This document shows positions 54,253-64,000 of a stretch of 64,000 bases of DNA, piece after piece. Made by a program: the position numbers and the translations under genes. The notes under the pieces were generated by a model. It was given only the letters and a program-made list of their open reading frames with translations. It did not search any database and was not told the DNA's origin. Source of the stretch: Tubiluchus corallicola (lineage: Eukaryota; Priapulida; Priapulimorpha; Priapulimorphida; Tubiluchidae); NCBI GenBank assembly GCA_030141605.1, contig JAQGDQ010000363.1, forward strand, positions 167,501-231,500. Direction: 5' to 3'. Numbering within the stretch: position 1 is the stretch's first letter; each line of letters opens with the position of its first letter.

Positions 54253-56035
54253 CTAAAGTAAGAAAAAATAATTAAGAAGCAGGTAGAAAAAAAGTTTAAG
54301 AAAGAGTTCCAGGAATGTTCGACTATAAAAATGGTCTTAAGATCTGCAGACATCTGTAAAATGAATTTTACAAATACTCAGAATTCAGACATTAAGAAAT
54401 AAACCTTTTCACAGTTCCAATGATCGATGATGATCGGGAAAAAGACAAAGGTTAAGAGAAACCTAACGTTATCTGAACCAAACAACGCATTTGTTTACGC
54501 TTGACAATGCCTTGCAACCCATGCTTTTGTAGCAGCAACAGCAACAACAACAACAACAGCAACAGCAGCAGCAGCAACAACAACAAACAACAACAACAAC
54601 AGCAGCAACAAGAGCAACAGCAGCAGCAACAACAACAACAGCAGCAGCAACAACAACAACAACAGCAGTAACAACAACAACAACAACAGCAGCAGCAGCA
54701 ACAACAACAGCAAGAGCAACAGCAGCAACAAAAACAACAAACAACAACAACAGCAACAACAACAGCAAGAGAGTTGACTACCACTGCCGCCGTCACCACC
54801 ATCACTACCACAGCACACCAGCAGCAGTGGCAACAGCAACAGCAACAATTTTACTTACACTGTTGTTATCTGTAAGTAATAATGCACACAACATACATTC
54901 AGTGAATTACAATGAATTTCATTTGATTAATAGCTCCTATTTAGTTATCAGGAATAAAACACAATGCTAACACTAACCAACTCCTTGAGAAAGAGAAGTA
55001 AGCGAACGTCGGAATGAGGCCCTCCGCAATCCACCTCCCTTTTCGTTGATGTCCTCAAACTGTAAATCTGACACCGGGATGGAATGACGCTGCACCTGGT
55101 AGAAGGTTCGTTCGCATCGTGTGATCCGCCGGGTCACGACGAGAATTTTCTCAAACAAGAACACGTCAATTTTCTAGAAAATTATGAAGAGCAATTAAAC
55201 GTAAATAAATCGCAATCATTATCATCACAGACAGCAGCTTATTAATGCAGTTATTTGAACAAGAATTTTACATTGATTTTATTGCTTGATTCATTAATGG
55301 TCCTACAGTTTTAAACGTCCAAGAGCATATTTAACGATGCAATCTAAGTGATGATTTTTTATCTATTTGTTGTTTAGCCAGAACTTGTTGTAACATGAAA
55401 AAAATTGCCCTTGTTGGCTTTGAGATAACCTTTATAACCTTGAAAGTTCCATCAAATAAGGGGTAAATTGTTAAAATTTGGTAAATCTGAAGTGTTAAAA
55501 CATTGAATATCTATTGTTAAACGATTTTAAATAAATACAAACATAACAATTTAATACGTTTTCTTCTCTTGAATTTCCAGTTTAGCTAAAGCTAGTTAAC
55601 GCAGCTTTCTATAAAGAAAACCTTTGGAAATTACAGTATGGCCTGTAAAAATGTCGCACAAAGATTTCCGCACAACAGTGATTAAACTGGAATCTTTGTC
55701 AATATGCGCAAACGTTCCTCAGTGTTATAAATCTGCACTAAGTTTGATTGTCACAATAAACATTCACAATTTCTATGATAGGATTTGCCAAATGGCAACA
55801 GGAAAAGCTGCAGCTAAGCAAGTCGCACTCAGTACTTTTGGATTTACTCTTAATTAAAGAAAAATAACACATTTTCAGCCAAATGAAGCTTATTATTTGG
55901 CAATAAATATAAAAAGCAACACATGCCTGACAATAGCAGTATCCAGGTTAAAATTGTACATTTGCAATATTGGAAATGGGTAGAAAAAGGTGATAATATC
56001 AATACCTCTAGTCACAAATGCAACTTATAAGCATC

Positions 56036-56067
<32 letters not shown>

Positions 56068-59000
56068 GCAAAAAGTACAGTGCCACTACACACACACACA
56101 CACACACACCTTAATTACCTTTTAACTACGCCATTTTGAAGTACTGTAAAAAGTATACATCTTAACACCTATAATAATGCTAGAGTTTCTAAACCGGAAA
56201 GCAAATTAGTACAGTTCCACTACACGCACGCACGCACACACCTAGAGAGTAAGTCTACATTTATATATGAAAGAATTAAAAATAACATAGTGAACAAAGA
56301 AGTTTCAATTACAATTTTTGTATTGGTTAATTGAGAAAGCAGCTGCCTATGTTAGGTTTTGACTACGTACCGTTCCACGAGTATTTCTCAGTTCCCCAGC
56401 ACAAGCAAGATAACGAGAGTTGTTAATTAGCGAGTGCTCAAGCTCGTTATGGTGAGGAAAATAAAGTCGGTCGATTACAAACTGACACTTGCTCTCTCCT
56501 GTCCTGACATCCACTTCGCTGATCACTTTCTCAAAACCGGAAATCTTAAAGGAAAACAGGCAAATATTTTTAATTACCTTTTATTAACTACACCATTTTG
56601 AAGTACAGTAAAAAGTATACATCTTAACATCTATAATCATATAATAATGCTAGTTTCTAATAATTAAATAATAGATTAAAAATTTTATTAACAGAAAACG
56701 AGCCCAACTAGACGTGACAACACAAACGAACATAATTTTCAACAGCACAAACATTCCACGAGCATGTTGTCCGTGTGTGCGAAAGCAAGAAAGTACAGTG
56801 CCACTGTATAACATTCGGTGTGATATGCAAAAAATTGCCAAATCTTAAGTTTAAAATTCAAATTTCAAGTTTATCATGCATGAGCTTTCGAACGTGTAGC
56901 AGTACATCACTAGTGAACACCTCTGAACTGAGAAGTACAGCACCTGTTGTTTCGTGCAATGCACTTCCAAGATGTTGGGGCTAGAGCCCATCTATGTAGT
57001 GAATGGCAAAATGTATGAAACAGCAAAGAACAAAATTAGCAATGACGAAATTACATTTCTGTGATAATAATAACACTTTTACATAAGTCATTCTTGAAAA
57101 AATAGTGTTTCCTTTTACTATTTTACAGGAAAAATTTGCTTTAAATTACAGTTTAAGATGGGGTCTGGTTTCTCTTTAAAACAATGCAGCAAATGCAAAA
57201 TCTGATTAACTTACAACAGGGTAATAAATGTACAAGGTGATCAGACACATTTCATTTAAACAAACAAACAAACAGACAAACAGGCTTGTTAACAGTATGT
57301 AGTACATAACTCAAAAGACAGAACGGAGTAGTACAGCTCCATTATTTGTGCCCCAACTTCTAGGCCTGAGGAAGTTTACCCTATTGCACAGGCTAATCAA
57401 ATGCACTACTGACACGACACCCAAAAGTGCAAAAAATTGAAAATAATTTTAAAAAACAAACAGCCTATTCAATAATTTGTAAAAGCACATAACTGGATGC
57501 ATAAATTGCTACAGACCCAAGTAGTATAGCTACATTATCTTTGCATTAATTTTTAATCGTGACATTGACGACAATGCACAAATGACCCAACTATACTACC
57601 GACACAAGCAGAAAATTGACAAACTAATTACAAATGGAAAAGAGCATCATAAAAAGGAAAGAAAACATTTAATATCTACAGAGTTATTGACTGAGCAACA
57701 AAAATGGTTGCATTTCAACACAGTTTGAATGTTGAGCTGATTTCAAGAAATAAATAAGTTGATAAATAAATAAATAAATTGATTTCAACAGTCTAAATAA
57801 AATTATTAGTATATCTCTCTTGATTTAAACAGGAGAAGAATCACACCTTAGACATTGTATACAAATGCAGTTAATGATATTTTATATATTTTATAGGGTA
57901 ATTGCAATTACAATTCGCATAATACATATGCTGTTTACAAAAACATAAATACACACATATATAAAACTATAAAAAACATATACTATGTTAATCAGAATAC
58001 AATGATACAAGTCAAATTCAATAATTTAAACTAAAGACAGACCATCTAACTTTGATGTATAAACCCAATGGCACAACATAAATAAACATAAACACAAATT
58101 TAAGATGACTGCATACGCATATAGTATTTAATTTACATAAGTGATGTTAATTACATATATAGTTCGAATTTTTTTATTTATACTAATTACATCCTGGAAC
58201 TGAAACGTTTTAAAACAAAATGACAAGCAATTTGGAAAATTTAAGAATCGTCTGAACATGCTAATAATTTTTGTTTGACATCACCCGAAAAGTAAAATTT
58301 ACACATAGAGAACTAATTTCTGTGTAAACACTTACAGCTTTGTGCAACAGTTCCTCATCTTCATGGCCCTCTGGTGTCTAAAATACGAAATGAAAAGTTA
58401 CCGTAAAACAAAAGGCGATTTATTTTCTGTTATTACAGTGGGAGAGCAAATTTAGAAAAAAATATTTATAGATGGTGCTGTTCATGATACGTAAATCATA
58501 TAAAATGATGAAAACATACGTATTTGAGAATAGTCTTGAGTAGAAGAGGATATTTTACAAGTCTGCTTCGTGGCACATCTGAAAAGAGCACAACATAAAA
58601 ATCAGAAGATAATAAGCACTAACAAAAAATATCTAGAACCACTACACTGAAAAACAAAACAAAAAATCTACAGGTTGTTTCAAAAGAAACAGTGTAGTAA
58701 AATATAATGGCGCGCCAAAATATTATGACCTAATCACAAGAGGCTTTACGAAACAAGTACAAGGAGGGTTCCATACTTGGATCATATAAACTAAACATGC
58801 ATTTACTGATATGAATGGATGAAGTTATCATTGTAAATAAATTCCACTAGGGGGATTGACGTGCCCTACTGCTGCAAGCTTTAAATAATGAAAAAACAAA
58901 TACACTGCTGAAAAAATCTAGAAATTCGCTACAACCTGTAAAAATACGTTTATTAGATCTACCAAGACACTTTTATGTTTTTTTGAACTGTTACTAAGAA

Positions 59001-62000
59001 ACATTATCGTTATCTTCATATTGAATACCGTATTATGGCAACTCCATATTTGATTTAACTGACAGTATTAATGTATTTGCAGTGGAATGTAGAAAAATTT
59101 TATGCCGTTTTCTTCAAATTCCAAAGAATTTTCATTGCAGTATGACAACATATATTGCTGATACGTGTCCCTTTAGGAAGATAATTGTCAAACATACATT
59201 GAACTCCCCGAAATATATTAATAACTCTAATAATGAACTGTTGAGTGTATTGTCAATGTTTAATACTCACAGTAGCTTAACAACGTTGTGAAAGAAGAAC
59301 AGTTTTGTACATTAATATAATGACAAATACTTTTAATAAACGGATAGCATATGAACTTTATTCGTGCTGAACAACGAGATATTGATACCCAAATTGTAAA
59401 TATGACGAAATTGAAGAATTTTGTTCGATTAATTAAATAAGTATTTTTTTATTCATATTGTTACTATTATACTGATTTCGCAATGTTATGTATATATAAG
59501 TGTAAGATGATATTTTGTTTACTTTTTGAAAAGTCAATTATATAAGTGTATATATACAAAAAAGCAAACAAAATATCAACTTAGGAACAAATCAAAAACT
59601 TACTTCATAATTGCAAATCAGCAAGAAATATTCAAACTAACTCCAGTAAAGCAACTCAGTGTAATAAGTACAGGTATTTGTTGTAATATACATACATCAA
59701 GGCCTTGAGCCTTGCATTTATATTTCAATGTTAAATTTTACCCAAGAAACTCCACAAGTCAAGCTTTCTGCTGAATGGAGACTCGATGCAACGCTGTAAA
59801 AAATCGCCAACCCTTTTATCTGATTGTTTTTCGTCCAATAACGATTTAGCGTAGACTTGGTTAGCGCAGTAATCAACGTAGCATGATATACCGGGCAACT
59901 GAAAAACAAGAAACTGTTTATATTGTGTTTGTTAATGAGGTTAAGAAATGTAAATATAATTATAGACTAACGATTAAATAATATATCATAAGCACAGGAA
60001 GAACTAATCAGAATGAGAAACCAGCCACCAGAACATGTCTTTTGTCTCTGTATACTGCAGAATTTTGTTTCCTTACTTGTCACAATAGAATAACACGATA
60101 ATATAGTATGCTCCTTGTTTTATGTGGATAATAATAATAATAATAATCTTTATTTAAAGTCGGCTTTTGGGTCAACAATTAACATTAGCTCAAAGAGCTG
60201 TTATCGCCGACTGTAAATAACAACCTACAACTACATAACAGAGATGGATGTACTTGGATTTCTATCTAGTAGAAATAACGAAATACAGTACACCATTATG
60301 CGTGTTGCCGAACTACTTTATTCACAATAGAATAACATGATAATATAGCATGCTCCTTTCAATTAAATAAAGCAGAGATTACACTTTTGCACGTCTTTAT
60401 TAAGAGTTTTGTTGTCAGTAGTTGTACTTGCTCTCAAGTCTTCATCACGACTTAACAGTGGAAAAATAGATGTGTGTATGATATAACCCTGAAGATGTTT
60501 TTACAAATATTGACTATTCAAATCTGAAAGGAAACTGGGAACTACAATAAAGAAGAGAATAGCAGTAAGGTAACTAAAGGACGATCTGAAAAATTTACTA
60601 CAAAATTTCGATTATTGTGAGAAAACAATATACGAGGATAAAATTGAATAAATATAAAACTGTTTTGCAGTGAACAATATTTTTAAAAGTGTTCACAAGC
60701 TAAAATTTTAAACTTTAAATTTCAAAAGTTAAAATTTTAAATAGTGAACATTTTTAAAATTATGGTGCATAACAAAATGTTTTCGCATTTATTAAATTTT
60801 TAACCTTTCTCATCTTACAGCAGAGACAATTTTATAAACTATTCAAATCATTTTGATGATCAGGGGGATGAGCATTCTCTACCAGAAAGCAAATTCCAAT
60901 CAAATCGAATTTAAGACTTTTTAACTCAAGCCAAACCAAACTTCAGCATTTTCGAATGCGAATCAAACTGACTTTCAAAGATTTTGAATCACTAATATAA
61001 AAGCGGTCTCACAAAATCACAAAGATCAAGCGCATGGCTTGATTTCGTTCCACAGAAAAACACGAATAATTTGTTTAAAAATTATGCACAAAAATCGTAG
61101 CTAAATTGTGCTTATTGTATGTTGGTTCAAAAGTTTTTGTGATAATGTATGTGAATATGCTGAATTATAAACGTAATGTAGGTAAAGTGCTGAATTATTG
61201 GAAAGTATAATTTTACGTGCGAATTGAATTCGATGATCCACCCCTACTAATAATGAGTTGAAAACAATTCGAAATATTCTTAATGAAAACTTGCAAAAGA
61301 GCAACACCTGTTTTTGCTGCTTTATTTGCTGAGACCAAATCAAAAACCACGGAAAAGAACAAATGAATGTGTTACAAATACGGTATCAGAGCTTGATCAC
61401 AAATCTATCTGCAAAATTGTTGTGTTTTGTTTCTCTAGGAAGGCTCGTAGAGAAAACCAGAAAACACGCCATCAAATTAAACTAGTTTATTAAGCGAGAA
61501 TTCTACAACACAAAAGTATGAAATGATTACAGTAAACGTGAAAATCTGGAAAATGTTTAAGTGTATCTGAAAAAGTAAATATACAAGAGAATGTGTAAGT
61601 ATACGTCCGTGCGAAATCTGTGTGCTCCCGTCTCAGCTGCCTGCTTCGCCTTATATAGCGCGCTGAAGAAGCTTCCAGAAGTAATGTTCCAGAACATTCC
61701 CGACGGTAAGACGATCATTCCAACAGAACATTCTACAATGTTCTATGTAATTCTAATAGATGCCAGCGATCTCCACAACAAAAATATCTGTCTATAACTC
61801 ACATTTATAAGTTAATTGTTCAAGCAGTTTTGGTGGAATAAAAAATGTGAATAGAGCAATAACTATCAGTAAGAAAAAAAGCTTACAAGAGTAGACCCAC
61901 ATGCAGAATAGTATGTAATTTCATGTATACTGTAACTACAACAAATGCTATAGAAATTGTACAGCTAGCGAAAAAATAGCAATGAAAAATTCACAAGAAA

Positions 62001-62587
62001 ATCATATTAAAAATATTTGATTACCTTGTGAAATTACATTCTGTAGAAAGTTTATTTTAATCTGCTTCAAGAGCAAACTTACTTACCCACTCACTAACTT
62101 ACCCACTCTAGAACAGCTTGTCCTACACCTTCAATGATGTGAGTTTTCTCGTCCCGTAAGTTTTGTAGCTTTTCTAGCAATTCTGTAAATGAATCAGCAG
62201 TAAAACCCATTTATTATAATTTAGAAAAATATATGTAAAATAAAGAGAAAAGATGTCAATTTAAAAAACAAAGTGAAAGTGTACACATCAAAAAAATACT
62301 AAAAGTATGAAAATGAGTCATTGCACTAACTATTTTGATATACATGTATCCTATAACTGATAGCACATGTGTAGTGTATCAACTAAATCTGTGTCCTGAT
62401 TTTAACACAAATAAAAGCCATAGTTACCAGCGTGTAAAGGCAGAAGAGTCTCTAAGCGACCAAAGATACAAGTAAGCTCCTCTTCTGACATAATCTTCAA
62501 CTGTCGCATGGAATCGTGGTACGTTGTCTTTGCGAGTTTGAGGTCTTCTAGTAAGTCTTCTTCCCCCTGGCATAGCTCGAATATGGC
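53627..62587 (-). CDS. NET1-like: NET1/ARHGEF3-type Rho guanine nucleotide exchange factor (whole gene, 5' partial)
   Basis: Eight exons (62587-62428, 62182-62103, 59898-59742, 58578-58520, 58377-58336, 56544-56371, 55173-54978, 54252-53627) join in continuous frame for 497 residues. The DH domain starts AIFELCQGEEDLLEDLKLAK and holds the catalytic helix VPRSRLVKYPLLLKTILKYT. The PH domain has VFLFEKILVVTRRITR, FYQVQRHSIPVSDL and the terminal HNKRQWTQCLRSIV helix with its invariant Trp. These are the NET1/ARHGEF3 subfamily, exchange factors for RhoA/RhoB that drive stress-fibre formation; NET1 is kept inactive in the nucleus. A C-terminal tail of about 150 residues is acidic and Ser/Thr-rich, with basic clusters (GGKKQKIED, PVPKKRSRVRL) resembling nuclear-localisation signals. 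No terminal PDZ ligand like that of vertebrate NET1 is present. The N-terminal exons lie beyond 64000. Confidence 0.93.
54440..54535. mobile_element. MITE family A, copy 3 (truncated)
   Basis: AGACAAAGGTTAAGAGAAAC, then CAACGCATTTGTTTACGCTTG and ACAATGCCTTGCAACCCATG match the left part of copy 1 at 17109. After TAGCAGCAACAG the match runs into a CAA/CAG array instead of the MITE interior. Confidence 0.65.
54530..54780. repeat. (CAA/CAG)n trinucleotide array
   Basis: CAACAGCAG patterns with a few AGAGCAAC and AAACAAC phase breaks. It starts where MITE family A carries TAGCAACAG, so it probably expanded from that seed. It is intronic; the Leu-, Cys- and Ala/Val-rich frames are artefacts. Confidence 0.93.
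54978..55173 (-). CDS. NET1-like: RhoGEF exon: PH domain core
   Basis: Phase 0 in after TTTTCTAG, phase 1 out at GTTAGT. KIDVFLFEKILVVTRRITRC, then RTFYQVQRHSIPVSDLQFED and a basic GGGLRRASFRRSLTSLS loop. Human NET1/ARHGEF3 have VFLFQDILVLTRPVTRNE at the same place. The RRAS and RRS motifs are candidate basophilic-kinase sites (inference). Confidence 0.92.
55174..56070. other. RhoGEF intron, nothing recognised
   Basis: No exon or repeat beyond AT-rich background. Confidence 0.4.
56040..57660. repeat. Decayed long-period repeat across a RhoGEF exon
   Basis: An 80-90 base block (TTACCTTTTAACTACGCCAT, then TTTGAAGTACTGTAAAAAGT and ATACATCTTAACA) occurs at 56115-56190 and again at 56572-56660, on both sides of the exon at 56371-56544. 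A second word, AGTACAGTGCCACTACAC, recurs in degraded form at 56076, 56210, 56791, 56933, 57328 and 57520. TA and CA microsatellites lie at 56037-56110. Confidence 0.6.
56371..56544 (-). CDS. NET1-like: RhoGEF exon: DH-PH linker and first PH strands
   Basis: Phase 0 both sides (TTCCTTTAAG acceptor, GTACGT donor). FEKVISEVDVRTGESKCQFV, then IDRLYFPHHNELEHSLINNS and RYLACAGELRNTRGT match the NET1 pattern KKGESECQYYIDKLEYL...LLCHGELR. Duplicated intron blocks flank this exon. Confidence 0.92.
57661..58335. other. RhoGEF intron, nothing recognised
   Basis: AT-rich; a short AAATAAATAAAT tract at 57762-57778 only. Confidence 0.4.
58336..58377 (-). CDS. NET1-like: RhoGEF microexon (DH domain)
   Basis: 42 bases, phase 0 on both sides (CGTATTTTAG acceptor, GTAAGT donor), encoding TPEGHEDEELLHKA. 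It corresponds to TPPDHPDVPLLEEA of human NET1. Confidence 0.9.
58520..58578 (-). CDS. NET1-like: RhoGEF exon: catalytic DH helix
   Basis: 59 bases, phase 1 in (TCTTTTCAG), phase 0 out (GTATGT). With the shared Asp it reads DVPRSRLVKYPLLLKTILKY, the most conserved DH segment, which contacts the GTPase switch regions. Confidence 0.93.
58671..58938. mobile_element. Small MITE with TA target duplication
   Basis: CAGGTTGTTTCAAAAGAAAC at the left and GCTACAACCTG at the right share an 8-base inverted terminus, with TA on both sides (58669-58670, 58939-58940). The CAGGTTGTxxCAAAAG start resembles mariner-type ends. Non-coding. Confidence 0.7.
58939..59741. other. RhoGEF intron, nothing recognised
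   Basis: Short + strand frames only, with no product suggested. Confidence 0.4.
59742..59898 (-). CDS. NET1-like: RhoGEF exon: DH domain middle
   Basis: 157 bases, phase 0 in (TTTTTCAG), phase 1 out (GTAAAA donor, weaker than consensus). LPGISCYVDYCANQVYAKSL, then DEKQSDKRVGDFLQRCIESP and FSRKLDLWSFL match NET1 YCSNQLAAKALLDQKK...FLQRCLESPFSRKLDLWSFLD. Confidence 0.93.
60128..60228 (-). mobile_element. SINE 3' half with (ATT)n tail
   Basis: The minus strand reads GTTATTTACAGTCGGCGATAA and AAAAGCCGACTTTAAATAAAG followed by ATTATTATT, the same tail as the element at 44060-44250. 5'-truncated. Confidence 0.65.
60229..62102. other. RhoGEF intron, nothing recognised
   Basis: CACAATAGAATAACACGATAA (60080) recurs as CACAATAGAATAACATGATAA (60322), a local duplication flanking the SINE. 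A 68-codon + frame (61591-61797) has no recognised product. Confidence 0.4.
62103..62182 (-). CDS. NET1-like: RhoGEF exon: DH domain
   Basis: 80 bases, phase 1 in (CATTTACAG), phase 0 out (GTAAGT). LLEKLQNLRDEKTHIIEGVG then QAVLEW. Confidence 0.9.
62428..62587 (-). CDS. NET1-like: RhoGEF exon: start of DH domain
   Basis: 160 bases, phase 0 in (TTCTTATAG), phase 1 out (GTAACT). AIFELCQGEEDLLEDLKLAK, then TYHDSMRQLKIMSEEELACI and FGRLETLLPLHA correspond to NET1 AMFELIKGEQDLIEDLKLARKAYHDPML. This is the first GEF exon visible; the preceding exon (expected to end near KRRQE) was not found in the window. Confidence 0.93.
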
Positions 62588-62627
62588 CTATAAGAATCCA
62601 ATAAGATGTTAGTAGTATAGTAAGCAT

Positions 62628-62805
62628 ATATCTGTGTCAGTATAAGTAGCATAGTAAACACTTCTTTGTGTCAGAATAAGTAGAATAGTCAACACTTCTC
62701 TATGTTAATAAAAGTAGTATAATCAACACATCTTTGGTGTCAGTAGGAGTAGAATAGTCAACACTTCTCTATGTTAGTACAAGTAGTATAGTCAGCACAT
62801 CATTG
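62628..62805. repeat. About 37-bp minisatellite, 4-5 degenerate copies
   Basis: Units with AAGTAGAATAGTCAACACTT then CT(C/T)TATGTTAGT; alternate copies resemble each other more, suggesting a two-unit higher-order repeat. Confidence 0.8.
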
Positions 62806-62989
62806 CGTCAATCCAGAAATTTATTTCATTGGCATGATTTCACAAGCCAAACTAGAACACGAGATAAAAAAATATACTATCCATACACCAAAACCATAAT
62901 CTCATTATAAAGAACAGAAACACTACTTGTTTTAATAGACAGGCACAAACCAACGCATGACTCATATCTAGTTAGGAAAAGGCTACACT

Positions 62990-63195
62990 GGCTGTTATGC
63001 AAGGTATACATGTTATGCATGTTACAATGTTACATGTCATGCAAACTACGATGCTACATGCTACATTACGCATGCTGCGATGCTACATTATAGATGTTAC
63101 GATGCTACATGTTATGCACGTTGCAACACTACATGTTATGCAAGCTACAATGCAACATATTGTGCATGTTACAATGATATAAGCTATGTATGCTA
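62990..63195. repeat. Degenerate short tandem repeat (ATGTTACGATGCTAC)
   Basis: Loose 15-19 base units of CATGTTATGCATGTTACAATG type. The MLHVMQ frame on the + strand is an artefact. Confidence 0.75.
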
Positions 63196-64000
63196 GTAAG
63201 TAAGTCATTTATTTATCACCTTTTACACTAAATACAGGACATATAACAACAACATAATTTAGTATGGAGGGTATTACGACTGATATGACAATATATTTTA
63301 CAAACTGTATAAAAAAAGATTAAGCAGCTTATGACCAATAATAGACCTCTAGAAAATGTGCCAGAAAGCCTACACTATTATATAAGTTAACTTATAAAAT
63401 AGCAGCAAACCGCAAAACACAGAAAAAGCAATTCAGTGTTCCGTGGAGGCAATGGATACACCTTAATCTTTTGAACAAGTACTTGCATCTGGCTTTTAAT
63501 ATACAGCCATTGCAGCACACTGTAGTATAGTCAATTATCTCTTAATTTCTAATTGGGCCTATTGCCTAATGAAGATTACTGCCAGTGTTAAACAATAACA
63601 CAGTGATGTAGCTGGCATAGTTTATACACTAATAAAATCTTAGTGCAAGATGTACGCAGGCTCGAGCAGCTGTTTCCCAAAAAACGGTGATTTAGCAGTT
63701 TGCATGGTCACTGATGGCTAGCATACAAAGCACACAAAGATAGGCTTATGCAAAGCTTGTGGGCGAAATCTCGCAGGCCAACTTCACCAGTTATAATTAA
63801 TTATAAACTTCGAGCATAGTATTACTTGCTTCCACTAACACTATAATATAATATACACTAATACACAGTCCTAGCCTCTCAACAAGATTATTAAATTATT
63901 AGTAACAAGATTGTTAAATGAGTAAATTATCTGAGTTGCTGATGTTCAAGTGATTGGTGAAAGGGTGGCGAAAAACTAAGTTACCAAAGTCAACCACCAT
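63196..64000. other. Region upstream of the visible RhoGEF exons
   Basis: No exon is confirmed. At the extreme end the minus strand reads ATGGTGGTTGACTTTG followed by GTAACT, a possible donor, but the sequence does not resemble the expected NET1 segment. Confidence 0.3.

Noticed and set aside
53757-54256. Plus-strand frames of 85-113 codons
   Set aside because: Shadows of the RhoGEF terminal exon, which is coded on the minus strand.
54452-54848. Cys-, Leu- and Ala/Val-rich frames
   Set aside because: CAA/CAG array in a RhoGEF intron, flanked by a MITE fragment; no splice context.
63985-64000. Possible exon end with GTAACT donor at the window edge
   Set aside because: Too short, and in the phase needed by the 62587 exon it reads WWLTL, unlike the conserved NET1 segment expected there.

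Overview
This is a gene-poor, AT-rich piece of an animal nuclear genome. Evidence for that: interrupted genes with GT-AG introns of several kilobases, three families known from animals (FAM107, DYNLT2B/TCTEX1D2, NET1/ARHGEF3), no operon-like spacing, and a very high load of microsatellites, minisatellites, MITEs, Helitrons and LINE/SINE fragments. Because an axonemal/IFT dynein light chain is present, the animal has motile or sensory cilia. A marine invertebrate fits the repeat style, but I cannot fix the phylum from sequence alone.

Every gene I can support lies on the minus strand. From right to left: (1) a NET1/ARHGEF3-type Rho guanine exchange factor, eight exons from 62587 down to a stop at 53627, with its 5' end beyond the window; (2) a separate SH3-domain exon at 49974-50213, either a small gene or an alternative 3' exon of the GEF; (3) a FAM107 (DRR1/TU3A-type actin-associated) gene whose shared core exons lie at 17816-20084 and which appears to have several alternative 5' exons (27766, 41713, and a chained set 44700-43410-36846), all delivering the same splice phase to the core; (4) inside a FAM107 intron, an intact single-exon DYNLT2B/TCTEX1D2 gene (31836-32240) with a decayed second copy 1.2 kb away; (5) at 13295-8980 a three-exon gene that I do not recognise, encoding a small type I single-pass membrane protein. 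Its exons are mostly too short to stand out as long reading frames and were found from matching splice phases and the membrane segment.

The rest is repeats. Notable are two head-to-tail Helitron-like elements (24248-25849); a hAT-like MITE family with 8-bp target duplications (22150, 30902, 34669, 37155); a hAT-ended foldback element carrying a GA microsatellite inside a CCAA array (9937-10232); an inverted-repeat element enclosing a CT microsatellite (39285-39812); TA-flanked MITEs at 4118, 46513 and 58671; a MITE family at 17109, 18758 and 54440; a MITE pair with a telomere-like core at 44268 and 46262; RTE-type and other LINE 3' ends; tRNA-derived SINE relics; and long tandem arrays (29-bp, 11-bp, 19-bp, 53-bp and 99-bp units). 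A recurring theme is microsatellite expansion inside short transposons. I see no convincing plus-strand gene, no CRISPR array, no rRNA and no intact tRNA gene.
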